A DNA stretch of 64,000 nt from Paracoccaceae bacterium (GTDB lineage Bacteria; Pseudomonadota; Alphaproteobacteria; Rhodobacterales; Rhodobacteraceae), in NCBI GenBank assembly GCA_958296035.1, contig OY282431.1, positions 682,001-746,000 of the forward strand, given 5' to 3'. Within the stretch, counting starts at the first letter, position 1; each line of letters opens with the position of its first letter. Shown in pieces: positions 8,834-18,544 of this stretch. The translations under genes were made by a program, and so were the position numbers. Under the pieces are notes generated by a model that was not told where the DNA came from, did no database searches, and worked only from the letters and a program-made list of their open reading frames with translations.

Positions 8834-9156
8834 GACCGGCGCATCCGCAAGACAACATCGGGCCCGAGCGTGAGCTCGATCTCCCAGTGCGGCTGTGCAG
8901 CTGGTCCGAGATTGACAAAGGGCGGCGTGACCGGGGCGGCGGCCGTGTGGCTGCCGGTGTCTTTGCGGAAGCGCTGGCACCATCTCCGGAACGTGCTGTA
9001 GCGGAGACCCTGTGTGTCGCAAAAGTCCCGGCGTGTCAGCGCCGATGATTGCCAGGTGTCATAGATGTCCCGCCACTGATCACGGCTCCGCACAGGAGCG
9101 CGCTGTGGGGTGGGTGGTGATTGTGAAATGCCGTTCTCCATGGGCCTTGTCTCCAT
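8830..9156 (-). CDS. tnpA: IS66 accessory protein TnpA
   Basis: 108 residues with a helix-turn-helix-like region (RDQWRDIYDTWQSSALTRRD, then YSTFRRWCQRFRK), matching the IS66 Orf1/TnpA family, which has a DNA-binding-like fold. The end overlaps tnpB as ATGA. Possible starts are ATG 9156 and ATG 9141. It reads inward from the right end of the IS66 element. Confidence 0.88.
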   Translation of the reverse strand: METRPMENGISQSPPTPQRAPVRSRDQWRDIYDTWQSSALTRRDFCDTQGLRYSTFRRWCQRFRKDTGSHTAAAPVTPPFVNLGPAAQPHWEIELTLGPDVVLRMRRS

Positions 9157-9264
9157 CTGTTGTCACGGGATTGACCGAATTCAGATGATCGGAGAACAGA
9201 TGCTGATCGTCAACAGCTAATCGGGACGTACCAGTTTGCCCGCTTACCCTCAAGGGGCACACGC

Positions 9265-11449
9265 CAGGGCGATTCAAAAGTCCTGCGTTTTCTGATTGCC
9301 ATGTAATGTGGTTTCTGTGTGTCAGCCAGGCCATTATTTTGCCGGATTTATTGACCTCAGTACCGTAAGCCTGCTGGCCATTCATATGTCATGATGCTAT
9401 GGGGCCAGGCATCATGACTGTATCTGCTTCAGAGACTGATATTCCGCTTCGTGAGGTCGAGGTCCACCTCGTGCGCAGCATGGATGCGAAGAGGCGCTGG
9501 GATGCGCTGGTCCGGGCCCATCATTACCTGCCCTGGCAGCGGCTTTTCGGCAAGGCCCTGCATCATGTTGCCGTCCATGACGGCCGCTGGCTGGCTCTGA
9601 TTGGCTGGCAGGGCGGGGCCTTCAAGGTCGGTGTCCGCGACCGCTGGATCGGCTGGTCCCCGCACCAGCAGTTCGCCCGCCTGCATCTGGTTGCCAACAA
9701 CGCCCGCTATGTCCTGCTCGGGCCGAGGCGCCCCCGCAACCTGGCCTCGCGGGTGCTGGCCCTCAGCCTGGCACGCCTGTCTGCCGACATGCAGCACATG
9801 CATGGCTACCCGGTCTACCTGGCCGAAACATTCGTCGATACGGCCCGTTTCCACGGCACCTGCTACCGGGCCGCCAACTGGCGCTCGCTCGGCCTCACCC
9901 GCGGGTTTGCCCGCCGGCCGGGCCGATCACCCCGCTGGCACCACCATGGACAACCCAAGGAGGTCTTTGTGTATCCCTTGCATGCCGAGGCCCGGCAGAA
10001 CCTGTGCGCTGATTCGGCCCCCCACGCCATGAAGGGTGACAAGGCGGCCGCACTCCCCGATGCCCGGACCCTGGGCAGCCTCCATGACCACCTTGCCGGC
10101 ATGCCCGATTTTCGCCGCGCCCGGGGACAACGCTACGCCCTGGCCTGCTACTTCACCATCATGATCGCCGCCCGGCTCTGTGGCTATCGGGGCTATACCG
10201 CCTGTGCCGAATTCGCCGCCCGGCTCGACCAGGACCAACGCGCCGCCATCGGCGCCTTCCGAAGCCCGAAGCAGCAACGCTTCACCGTGCCGGTGGCCGC
10301 CTCCTTCCACAACATCCTGCGTGGGATGCCGCCCGATACCCTCGATACGGTGTTTCGAGAATATTGCTTGTCGCGTAGCGACAGTCAGGCTGCCCTGGCC
10401 ATCGATGGCAAGACCATGCGCGGCGCCTCCCGGCAACGCCCGGACAATGCGAACATCATCACCCTCGCCGCCATCGAACACGGTACCGGTCTGGTCGTCG
10501 GTCAGAACCGGGTTGCCGAGGGCAGCAACGAAATCCCGGCCCTGCGTGACCTTGTCGCTCGGGTCGGCGCCCGACAACGGGTCTTCACGGCTGACGCCAT
10601 GCATGTCCAGCAGGAGACCGCATCGGCTGTCGTTGATGCCGGGGGCCACTACGTTCTGACGGCGGTCAAGGACAACCAGAAAACAATGCACGATCAGCTG
10701 CGCCGCTTCGGTGGCTGGAGCGAGGCCGAAACAGTCCAGGACGACATCGACAAGCAGCATGGCCGCATCGAACAGCGCAGCTGTACGGTGGTCGATCTCT
10801 CCGACAAGACAGGGGACAGCTTCTGTCCCCTGTATGGCCGGCGCCAGGCCTTCCGCATCGAACGCTATCGTGAACAGGTCAAGACCGGCAAGATCAGCAC
10901 CGAAACCATCTACGGCCTGACCTCGCTGGCCCCCGGAGAGGCCGGCCCCCGGGAGATCGCCGATCATGTCAGGTCCCACTGGCAGATCGAGAACCGGCTC
11001 CACTATGTCCGCGATTTCACCTTCGACGAGGATCGCTGCCGGGCCCACACACAGAACATCCCCCAGAACCTGGCGGCCATCTCCAACATGGCCATCTCGC
11101 TCATCAGGCTTGACAGCCGCTTCGCATACATACCGCCAGCCAACCGGCATTTTGGTGCCAATCCCCAGGAGGCCCTTGATGCCGTCATGACATGACGGTT
11201 GCGTGTTGCCCCCCCGGTCAGGGTGGCACACGGGTCATCCTTCTGACCGCGTTTTCTGCGATCGTGACCTCTGGCGGGGCCTGCAGAGCCATGGGGTTCG
11301 GCACCTGTCCGATGCTGTCTGTGGATGGACATTGCCGCTGTCGGGCCGGACCTGCCCGCCAATCACACGACATGACAGCCAGATGATGGTTGAAGTTCAG
11401 AAACGAAGACTGGAATTAGGGCATGACCACTGACTATTGAATAGGCCTG
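9265..11449. mobile_element. ISAs1-family insertion sequence, 2185 bp
   Basis: Imperfect terminal inverted repeats: CAGGGCGATTCAAAAGTC at the left and CAGGCCTATTCAATAGTC (reverse complement of the right end). They are flanked by the 10-bp direct repeat GGGCACACGC at 9255-9264 and 11450-11459. It lies only 9 bp from the IS66 insertion, and both interrupt the same older transposase gene. It carries a single gene. The last 250 bp are non-coding. Confidence 0.9.
9399..11195 (+). CDS. ISAs1-type transposase fused to an N-terminal DruA-like (DUF4338) domain
   Basis: About 598 residues; an alternative start is ATG 9414. Residues 1-200 resemble DUF4338, the domain of DruA in Druantia loci (RWDALVRAHHYLPWQRLFG, WIGWSPHQQFARLHLVANN, YLAETFVDTARFHGTCYRA). 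Residues from about 225 on are a complete ISAs1 transposase: H-repeat-associated N-terminus (LAGMPDFRRARGQRYAL) and DDE residues in LAIDGKTMRGAS, VFTADAMH and HWQIENRLHYVRD. The element is bounded by repeats, so the fusion belongs to the mobile element and is not a defence operon. The role of the DUF4338 part in transposition is unknown to me. The frame is intact. Confidence 0.9.
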   Translation: MGPGIMTVSASETDIPLREVEVHLVRSMDAKRRWDALVRAHHYLPWQRLFGKALHHVAVHDGRWLALIGWQGGAFKVGVRDRWIGWSPHQQFARLHLVANNARYVLLGPRRPRNLASRVLALSLARLSADMQHMHGYPVYLAETFVDTARFHGTCYRAANWRSLGLTRGFARRPGRSPRWHHHGQPKEVFVYPLHAEARQNLCADSAPHAMKGDKAAALPDARTLGSLHDHLAGMPDFRRARGQRYALACYFTIMIAARLCGYRGYTACAEFAARLDQDQRAAIGAFRSPKQQRFTVPVAASFHNILRGMPPDTLDTVFREYCLSRSDSQAALAIDGKTMRGASRQRPDNANIITLAAIEHGTGLVVGQNRVAEGSNEIPALRDLVARVGARQRVFTADAMHVQQETASAVVDAGGHYVLTAVKDNQKTMHDQLRRFGGWSEAETVQDDIDKQHGRIEQRSCTVVDLSDKTGDSFCPLYGRRQAFRIERYREQVKTGKISTETIYGLTSLAPGEAGPREIADHVRSHWQIENRLHYVRDFTFDEDRCRAHTQNIPQNLAAISNMAISLIRLDSRFAYIPPANRHFGANPQEALDAVMT

Positions 11450-12361
11450 GGGCACACGCTGATCGCCCTTGACGGCACCGGGTCCTTCCGCTCCCGCAAG
11501 ATCAGCTGCCCGAACTGCTCCCGTCAGAAGATGGCCGATGGCCACCAGCAATACGTCCACCGCATGCTGGCCGCCACCAGGGTCGCACCGGGACATGCCA
11601 CTGCCCCCCCGAATTCATCGTCCCCCAGGACAGGGCCGACAAGCAGGACTGTGAACGCAACGCCGCCCATCGCCGGGGTGAGCGCATCGGCAGCCGCCTC
11701 GCGGCGCCCGGTCTGTCCCGGCGATGCCCTGTTCGCCGGCCAGCCCCTGGCCGCCCGCATCAAGGCACGCGGCGCCGACTTTCTGCTGGTCGTCAAGCCG
11801 AAGCGGCACCAGACCCTCGACAAGCAGGTCGACAGGGCCACCCATTGCAGACGACGCACCGTGACCCGCGGCAAGGGCAACAGGAGGCGTCTCTTCCGCT
11901 ATCGCTGGTGCAACACCCTGCCGCTGCGGGCCGATAACGATGCCATGCCTGTCAACGGGCCCCGCAGGCGCTTTGCCTTCATCACCAGTCTCGACATTGA
12001 TGCCAGCAATGTCGGCGAACGGGCCGCCTGTGGCCGCGCCCGCTGGAAAATAGAGAACGAGGCCTTCAATACGCCAGGGAATTTCGGCACCAGTCTGGCG
12101 CACAGTTTCGGGCATGGCCAGGACACGCTGTCAACGGTGCCGGTGACGCGCAACCGCCTGGCCTTCGCCATGCACGGCAGGTGCGACATGGCACAGGACC
12201 TGTGGCAGCAGGCGCGCACCGTGGTCGGCACCCGCAAGGCGATGGTCCAGCACATCCCGATCATCACCCGGTATCACCTGTTTGGCAACTGGACCGAGAT
12301 GCTGCTGGTCATGGCCGGCCGCAAGGCCGTCCCGTCGCTGCCGGTCGAGAAGCCGCCGTGA
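11450..12361 (+). pseudogene. Transposase of the outer IS, C-terminal fragment with frameshifts
   Basis: Continues the fragment at 6093. Just after the ISAs1 end the sequence reads HTLIALDGTGSFRSRKISC and CPNCSR. From about 11600 to 11720 the matching frame shifts (PPEFIVPQDRADKQDCERNA lies in another frame) and then returns for GDALFAGQPLAARIKARGAD, AACGRARWKIENEAFNT and the C-terminus. Two compensating frameshifts show decay that is independent of the two insertions. Confidence 0.8.
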
Positions 12362-12685
12362 CCCGGCCTGGGTCCCGGCGCGTCCTTACACCACCGCCCC
12401 AATTGCAATCTCGAAAACCGGTACAACCGCTGACAGGACAAGATAATTGCCATAATGAGAATTGCTGCCGAGAATTATGAAATGCTGTTTGAATATTGGC
12501 CTGAGGAGGGAAATAGACGGTCCGGCGGGACAAAAAACTGTATTCTAGAGGTGAAGTCCTGTTGCGTTGGACACAGGCAAACGCCAGTATTGTCGGTCAG
12601 ACCACTAGAACGGGATGCAGACGCCCTCACAAGGTCGAAGACCAGTGCTATCCGTGAACCGGGACATCGCTAGACTCGAACTGCA

Positions 12686-13750
12686 ATGAAGAAGACAGGC
12701 AAGCCGACAACCCGAGGGCGGAGAAAGACAAGGCAACTACCCACACACCAGGATGTTGCACGGTTGTCAGGTGTATCGACCGCAACGGTTTCGCGCGTGT
12801 TGAATTCTCCCGGTCTGGTCAGGGATGTGACGCGCAAGAGGGTTGAGGAGGCGATGACCCGTTTAGACTATACGCCTCACTTCGGAGCCCGCGCGCTGGC
12901 ATCAAATCGAACCAACACCATCGGCGCGGTGATTCCAACTATGGAGAACGCCATCTTTGCGCTCGGGTTGCAGGTCCTGCAGGAAGAGCTAGCCGAGGCT
13001 GGCGCTACCTTGCTGGTGGCCACATCAAACTACGATTGCGAGCGAGAGTTGCAGCAAATCCGAGCGCTTGTAGGCCGCGGGGTCGACGGCATCGTGCTCA
13101 TTGGCGAGGCTCGCAAACCGGAAGCATACCGAATGTTGCAGCGTCGCGACATTCCGTTCGTTCTGGTCTGGAGTTGGCGTCAGGACTGTACTTGGCCCTG
13201 CGTCGGGTTTGACAATTTTTCCGCAGCTCGCGCTATTGCCGAACGTGTAGTCAGCGCTGGTCATCGTCAAATTGCCATGATCGCTGGTATAAGAACAGGC
13301 AATGACAGAGCCAATGCCCGTGTCCTCGGCGTTCGCTCGGCATTGAAAGCCAAAGGCCTGCAGCTGGAGTCCAGATTCTTGGTCGAGGCGGAATATACCC
13401 TCAATGCCGGAGCCAACGCCGCCCGCCTCCTCTTGTCCACAGGCGACAGGCCGACAGCAATTGTTTGTGGAAACGACGTGCTGGCCGCCGGTGCATTGAC
13501 TGCTATCCGCTCGGTCGGACTTGAGGTACCAAGGGACATATCCCTGACGGGGTTTGACGATATCGAGCTGGCCCGTCTGCTGACGCCGCCACTTACAACC
13601 GTACGTGTTCCACACCGCCGAATGGGGCAAACCGCTGCGCGGCTGCTCTTGCGTCTACTGGATTCACGGAAGGATGCGACTAGCGTGGCTTTCGAGACCA
13701 AGGTTGTTGAGCGTGCTTCTCTTGCATCCCCCCCAAACTACCTAGATTGA
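12686..13750 (+). CDS. LacI/GalR-family transcriptional regulator
   Basis: A 354-residue protein of normal family length. The N-terminal basic tail is followed by the LacI helix-turn-helix (DVARLSGVSTATVSRVLNSP, about residues 24-43) and the hinge region (YTPHFGARALASNRT). A periplasmic-binding-like effector domain follows from about 75 (IGAVIPTMENAIFA, SLTGFDDIELARLL). If the nested IS block at 5995-12467 is removed it lies divergently about 0.4 kb from the TRAP/dehydrogenase operon and its palindromic operator, so it probably senses that operon's substrate or a metabolite (inference). Only 200 bp remain between the IS and its start, so its own promoter may be altered. Confidence 0.92.
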   Translation: MKKTGKPTTRGRRKTRQLPTHQDVARLSGVSTATVSRVLNSPGLVRDVTRKRVEEAMTRLDYTPHFGARALASNRTNTIGAVIPTMENAIFALGLQVLQEELAEAGATLLVATSNYDCERELQQIRALVGRGVDGIVLIGEARKPEAYRMLQRRDIPFVLVWSWRQDCTWPCVGFDNFSAARAIAERVVSAGHRQIAMIAGIRTGNDRANARVLGVRSALKAKGLQLESRFLVEAEYTLNAGANAARLLLSTGDRPTAIVCGNDVLAAGALTAIRSVGLEVPRDISLTGFDDIELARLLTPPLTTVRVPHRRMGQTAARLLLRLLDSRKDATSVAFETKVVERASLASPPNYLD

Positions 13751-13928
13751 GTGTCCCGGGGTTGGCGTGGGCTCCAGGAAGTCAGGCCACGTTCAGTTTC
13801 AAATCAAACTCGCGTGCTGTGCACAAATGGTACAGTAAAGTGCCGATAGACCTCAAATGCGAGCTTGTGCCACTGGTGCAATCCAGCTGTCTTGCAATCG
13901 CGTGTCCCTCAATTCCGAGAGGGCGAAA

Positions 13929-14600
13929 TTATGGAGTGGTCTGGCGCGCATTCGCTATGCTCATCCGCAAGAACTCGCAGAAGGCCTGTGCCGGAGCGCT
14001 CATTTCGACATTGGCGGCCCACGCAAGACCGACATCCATCGAGGGTATGTGGCTCGCCAAGCCTCCTGCTTCGACACGGCGATCCTCCAGCGACCGGGGG
14101 CGATAAACCATATCGGACAATATGGTTATCCCCATTCCATTGGCGACCATGGACCTAACCGCTTCCACCGAGGAAGTTCTTACAAAATCTGCGGTCGGAA
14201 TCCTGATTGCCTCCAATACCTTTGAGCGGTGTTGGCTGTTTCGTCGACTGTCAGCATGATGTAGGGTTCTTGCACCAAATCGGTGAGGTAGATTTCTCCT
14301 CGGTCAAGTAGGCGATGGCTGGTGGACAGCCACAGGCGTCTCGGCGAGCGAAAGAGCGTCTCAAAGCCAAGTCCTTCCTGATCCGCGATGTTCGAGGTCA
14401 GCAAGACGGCGACGTCGTAAACCCCGGCGACAAGCCCGGCTTCGACTTCGGAACGGGTAGCCTCGAGCGGTTGCAATACGATCTTGGGTAAGGCCCGCAC
14501 AGGACTCTCGAGAAATGATGGAAGAAAGTAGCCGGCCACGGTGTAGCTCATAGCGAGCCGAAGGTTACCCTCTAACCTGGACTGCGCATCAGGTTCGGTC
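13929..14600 (-). pseudogene. LysR-type regulator remnant, effector domain only, frameshifted
   Basis: Minus-strand reading gives a LysR substrate-binding domain in two frames: [17 protein letters not shown] through YWRQSGFRPQIL (14590-14180), then FVRTSSVEAVRSMVANGMG through the C-terminus (14216-13929). The DNA-binding N-terminus is absent and a stop lies just before the first segment. The remnant abuts a biotin carboxylase fragment, so an old deletion joined the two. Confidence 0.8.
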
Positions 14601-14741
14601 GCTTATGAGGGTGCCGCTACTGTCGGGTTCCTTTTCGAGAAACAGTCGGGCAGCTTCTTTTTCATTGAAATGAACACTCGAATTCAGGTTGAGCATCCGG
14701 TCACCGAGATGGTGAACGGGATTGACCTTGTCGCCGAATGA
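14595..14741 (+). pseudogene. Biotin carboxylase C-terminal-region fragment
   Basis: About 47 codons ending in TGA at 14741 encode an unmistakable biotin carboxylase stretch: [13 protein letters not shown], then [19 protein letters not shown], then NGIDLVAE. This is the ATP-grasp active-site region with E-x-N-x-R-x-Q-V-E-H. Everything before is missing and the real protein should continue beyond. Its stop overlaps the ATG of the pxpC-like fragment as ATGA. It suggests a lost biotin-dependent or oxoprolinase/urea-carboxylase-like operon. Confidence 0.8.
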
Positions 14742-15738
14742 GCGAAGTGACCTTTGACCTCCAAGCCTTCAATTCCGACATAGATGGTACAAACGCGCAG
14801 CTATGGAGGCGCTCCATGCCAATTAACGTAAACACTCCGGGCATTCCGATGGGAGGTGCGATGGACCGGCTGGCCCTTCGTGCGGCCAATCTACTTGGGG
14901 GCAATCCGGAGGGTGCTGCAGGTCTCGAAGCCGTGTTCATGGGTCCGGAGCTTGAGTTCACTGAGAATTCCATTGTTGCAGTGTGTGGCGCAGACCTGCC
15001 ACCGAATGTCAATGGTAGAGAACAACCGGGTTGGACAGCTTTCAAGATTAGGGCTGGTGACGAGCTCAGTTTCGATTTTCTACGAGGCGGCGCCCGAGCT
15101 TACATCGCCGTAGCAGGTGGAATCACAACGCCCAGTTCGCTCTGCAGCAGGTCCACCTATGCGATCGGTGCTCTTGGCGGAATTGACGGGCGAGCGTTGC
15201 AATCCGGCGACAGTCTGCCAGTCGGTGATGACAAGGCAGCTGACCGGGAAGGCAGATCGGTACCCCGGGCGCTCCGCCGTGCTCCCGGGGAACTGCTGAA
15301 TTGCGCATGATGCCGGGGCTTTACGGCATCGCACAAGCCCAGAATCACGACGGGCCTTCTTTGAGGATACCTGGTACTTAGCCAATGAGGCCGACAGGAT
15401 GGGCTGCCGATTCCATGGAGGTCGAAAACTGGAATTTGTGCGGCGCGGACAGCCGTTTGGTGCAGGGTCGGATCCATCAAACATTACCGATGCCTGTTAA
15501 CCCCAACGGCTCCATACAGGTCCCGAGTGGAACGGAACCTATCATCTTGCACCGGGACGCTGTGTCCGGTGGTGGTTATTTCATGATTGGCACGATAATT
15601 TCGGCTGACCTGGACTTGATCGGCCAGATGCAACAAAATACGCCAACGCGCTTCTTGGATGTCGATTTGAACGCCTTGCTCGAGGCAAGGGAATCCCGCA
15701 ACTCAATACTGGCCGAACTGCGCGAGTTGCTTGCCTGA
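14738..15738 (+). pseudogene. Biotin-dependent carboxyltransferase / 5-oxoprolinase subunit C-like (PxpC), frameshifted
   Basis: The AHS2/KipA family is recognisable across three frames. The first 190 codons contain GIPMGGAMDRLALRAANLLG, GADLPPNVNG and AYIAVAGGI. A middle piece in another frame reads ARAFFEDTWYLANEADRMG and GAGSDPSNITDAC. The end is in a further frame (GSIQVPSGTEPIILHRDAVS, GGGYFMIGTIISADLDL). Full-length proteins run continuously through these motifs, so this copy has at least two frameshifts and is dead. Confidence 0.82.
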
Positions 15739-16089
15739 GGCCGAATCCGGACAAGTATCGAACTGTGCCAAACAGAAGGGCCTCCCGAGGCTGGAAAAAT
15801 GGAAACACTGGCCAGTCGACAATGTCTTACTCCACATCAAGTTCTTCTTGGTCACCTGTATGTCGAGCAGTCCACGTATCAAAATACAAAATGATTTGGC
15901 CAGTCTTTAGTCACAGTTCGGACCGTCACACCTGAGCGGCGGGGCCAGGTCTCCAAACCTGCACATCCCGGTCTCCATTTGCTTGGAAACACCGGGCAAA
16001 TGGGCAAGAACAGACTCGGCCAACCTTTACTCGGTTGCGGTTGGTTGTCCGTTACAAATTACGCCTGTTCGAAAGTGCCAGGAATCTGT
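15739..16089. other. Intergenic region, no gene seen
   Basis: About 350 bp between the decayed carboxyltransferase and the aminotransferase stop. No credible reading frame, RNA gene or repeat was recognised. The AT content is somewhat higher around 15870-15910. Confidence 0.5.
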
Positions 16090-16959
16090 TCAGGTCTTGG
16101 CTTGAGCCCACTGCCAGTAGAGTTCCCTTGCCCGCATTGCCACACTGCCATGGTAATGCGTATCTTCAAAACGCGTGACTGAAGTGACTTTCGACATGTT
16201 ACCGGTCGCAAACACCTCGTCTGCACTGTGAAAGTCCGCAAAGGTCAGTATCGATTCGCGAACGTCAAAGCCGTCCCCCTTAAGTAATGTGAGAATCCGT
16301 TTCCTGGTAATGCCAGCCAGAAATGTTCCATTGGCGATCGGCGTATGAACCACATTGTCCCTGACCATGAATATGTTCGAGGTGGCGGTCTCGGCAACGT
16401 TGCCCATGGCGTCGGCGACCAGCGCGTTGTCAAAACCCTTTGCCAAGGCCTCGCTCAACATGCGGGCGTTGTTGGGATACAAACAGCCGGCTTTGGCGTT
16501 GACCAGCGCCGTGGCCAGAATCGGCCGATGAAATCTCGTCGTGGTCAGGCTCAATGTCTGGGTGGCAAGGGCCATTGGAAGCTCTTCGAGGCAAATGCAG
16601 AAACCGGTGACACTCCTTTCGGGGACAATTGCCATGTGGCCGCCATGCGTAGCCCAGTACATTGGACGAATGTATACGGTGGCCTCCTGTGGATATAGCT
16701 TGAGCCCGGCGCAGGTTATTTCCAGCATTTCCTCCACACTGTGCGTGGGTGAGATGCCAAGCGCCAATGCCGAATCGTTTACCCGTTGGCAGTGCTCGTC
16801 AAGATCAGGAGTCAGACCATAGGCATACCTGGCACCGTCAAACACGGTTGTACCGAGCCAGGAGCCATGGTCAGCAGCCCGCATGATGAGGACGTCTTCT
16901 TCGTGCCACTCACCTTGAAAGTATGTCTTGATGTTGGTGCCTGTGGGCATGACAGTCAC
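16090..16959 (-). CDS. Class IV (branched-chain-type) aminotransferase
   Basis: A 289-residue PLP enzyme of fold type IV. The catalytic lysine lies in VNAKAGCLYPNNARM (about residue 159). PLP-phosphate and substrate-binding motifs are present as AETATSNIFMV and GTFLAGITRKRIL. The N-terminal LGTTVFDGARYAYG matches branched-chain amino-acid transaminases rather than D-amino-acid or aminodeoxychorismate enzymes. Length is normal and the frame intact. It stands alone among decayed genes, with no ilv neighbours, so it may serve a catabolic or scavenging role (inference). Confidence 0.87.
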   Translation of the reverse strand: MTVMPTGTNIKTYFQGEWHEEDVLIMRAADHGSWLGTTVFDGARYAYGLTPDLDEHCQRVNDSALALGISPTHSVEEMLEITCAGLKLYPQEATVYIRPMYWATHGGHMAIVPERSVTGFCICLEELPMALATQTLSLTTTRFHRPILATALVNAKAGCLYPNNARMLSEALAKGFDNALVADAMGNVAETATSNIFMVRDNVVHTPIANGTFLAGITRKRILTLLKGDGFDVRESILTFADFHSADEVFATGNMSKVTSVTRFEDTHYHGSVAMRARELYWQWAQAKT

Positions 16960-17185
16960 ATTCCTTTTCTCATTCCGAAAGGGTCCAACCCAGGTTGGCT
17001 GATGCCTGGCACCTGCTGTTTCAGGAACAGCAAGGTCCGGTTGCTGAGATTACGCTGAGTTGACCCGGCACTGAAGCAATGTGTCATCACGGCGCCAAGT
17101 CAATTGCACGTACTGAATCGAGGCGTTTCTCCTGCCATGCCGTGTAGCACAGCGTGAACCTCATGTCCTGGCAAAACTCCCCGGT

Positions 17186-18544
17186 TTGATCGGCAAAATG
17201 CGGAAAGTGTCGAGTCTATGCTGGCCACCCATTCAGTCATGTTCTGGCGGCGTCCAAACGAATGCCGTACCTGCGGCCATTTTGCTGGCAGGAGGCATCG
17301 CATTGGCGGCACCGTCCGGTGTGCTTGTCATCGTAGAAAACGAAACACCGGAGAATCTTGACCCGGCCAACGCCACAAATTCTACCGTGGACCAGCTCGT
17401 GACTGGTCCTTATGATACGCTGGTGCAGTTCACTGCTGGAGAGACCTCGGTAACTCCGCGCCTGGCAACCGATTGGAGCGTGTCCGAAGACGGGCTCGAA
17501 TACACGCTGAACCTGCGCGAGGGCGTTGTGTTTCACGACGGCAGTCCTCTGACAGCGGAGGACAGCAAGTTTACGCTGGACAGGCTGGGCGCTGCCTCGG
17601 CCGCCGTGCTGAATGACGCCGGGCCCATTGCGGGTGCCGAAATCGTCAACGACCATACGATCAGGCTGATGCTGTCAGAGCCGTTCGGACCGTTTCTCTC
17701 GGCCCTTTCCCGAATTTACATTGTCAACAAGGATCTTGTTGAACCGAACATGGGCGATGACAACGGCCGCCAGTGGCTGGCTGTCAACGAGGCTGGATCG
17801 GGTCCGTACCAGATCAAGTCCTACAAGCCCACTGAAGCCGTTTCAATGATCGCTTTTGCTGACTATTGGCGAGGCTGGAACGGAAACCATGTTGCCGAGG
17901 TCGTGTTTCAATATGTGTCCGAGCCGTCAACCCAATTGGCACTTCTCAAGAACGGCGAAGCCCACATTGCGCCTGACATCACTGTCGAGGACAAACTCGC
18001 ACTGATGGAACACGATGGATTTGTTGTTGATATCGGTGCTGCTGCAACACCGCTTTACTTTCAGTTCAATACTTCCAGCGACGGACCCACGGGCAACAGC
18101 GAGTTTCGCAGGATGCTGGCCATGTCGTTCGACCGCCAGTTGCACCTCGATCTCGTATTGCAAGGATTCGGGACGCTTCCCGATGGACCGCTGCCGTCAG
18201 ACTGGGTTGGTCACAAGTCAGGCGCGGAAACCGGGTTTGATCTCGAAGCGGCTGGTCAGATGGTCAAGGACAATGGCTGGGAGGAAACGGAGCTGCTAGT
18301 GCGCTATCTGCCGGCGATCCTAGAAGAAAAGAACGCTGTCGAACAGCTGCAGTCAAACCTGGAGAGCATCGGCATCGTACTCAATGCCGAAGGCATGACT
18401 TGGCCAGCTCAGGCTGCGACCGTGCAGGACCTGGCCACCACGTCCGACATCAACATGATTTATAATTTCCCGAGTTTTCCCGACGCCCACGCCAACCTGA
18501 ACATCTGTGCAGACTTCGCATCCGCACCGTTTACGAAAATCTAA
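17186..18544 (+). pseudogene. Family 5 ABC substrate-binding protein (peptide/opine type), truncated
   Basis: About 450 residues of a DppA/OppA-like periplasmic binding protein: ENLDPANATNSTVDQLVTG, LATDWSVSEDGLEYTLNLRE, GVVFHDGSPLTAEDSKFTLD and GSGPYQIKSYKP. The C-terminus breaks off at ICADFASAPFTKI, some 60 residues short of the family length, exactly where a convergent ImmA/IrrE fragment begins. The signal peptide region is also odd: the hydrophobic stretch (AAILLAGGIALAAPSG) is preceded by an out-of-frame Met/Arg-rich start. No permease or ATPase genes accompany it. Probably non-functional. Confidence 0.75.

Larger units (their letters stand above)
6439..9247. mobile_element. IS66-family insertion sequence, 2809 bp
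   Basis: Both ends begin GTAAGCGGGCAAACTGGTAC and match for 23 bp, the GTAAGCG start being diagnostic of IS66. It is flanked by the 8-bp duplication CCTCAAGG (6431-6438 and 9248-9255), the usual IS66 size. It contains tnpC on the plus strand and tnpA-tnpB on the minus strand, so the modules converge. The typical family layout has all three genes in one direction. The first 260 bp hold no gene. Confidence 0.95.
5995..12467. mobile_element. Old 1.46-kb insertion sequence interrupted by two further IS elements
   Basis: The outer ends are an 18-bp perfect inverted repeat, CAGCAATTCTCATTATGG at 5995-6012 and its reverse complement at 12450-12467. They are flanked by a 9-bp direct repeat CCGAGAATT (5986-5994 and 12468-12476), the target duplication. 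Subtracting the IS66 insert with its 8-bp duplication and the ISAs1 insert with its 10-bp duplication leaves about 1461 bp carrying one DDE-type transposase gene. The family could not be named with certainty. The interrupted reading frame joins exactly when both inserts and one copy of each duplication are removed. Confidence 0.9.

Noticed and set aside
9399-10000. DruA-like domain considered as part of a Druantia defence locus
   Set aside because: It is fused to a transposase and lies within IS ends and target duplications; no DruB-E genes are near.
9927-11231. Long minus-strand frame opposite the ISAs1 transposase
   Set aside because: It is a GC-driven mirror of the clear transposase gene and has no motifs of its own.
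17009-17031. TGCTGTT-TCAGG-AACAGCA hairpin upstream of the aminotransferase
   Set aside because: Short stem without T-run and no obvious role; not reported as a terminator.
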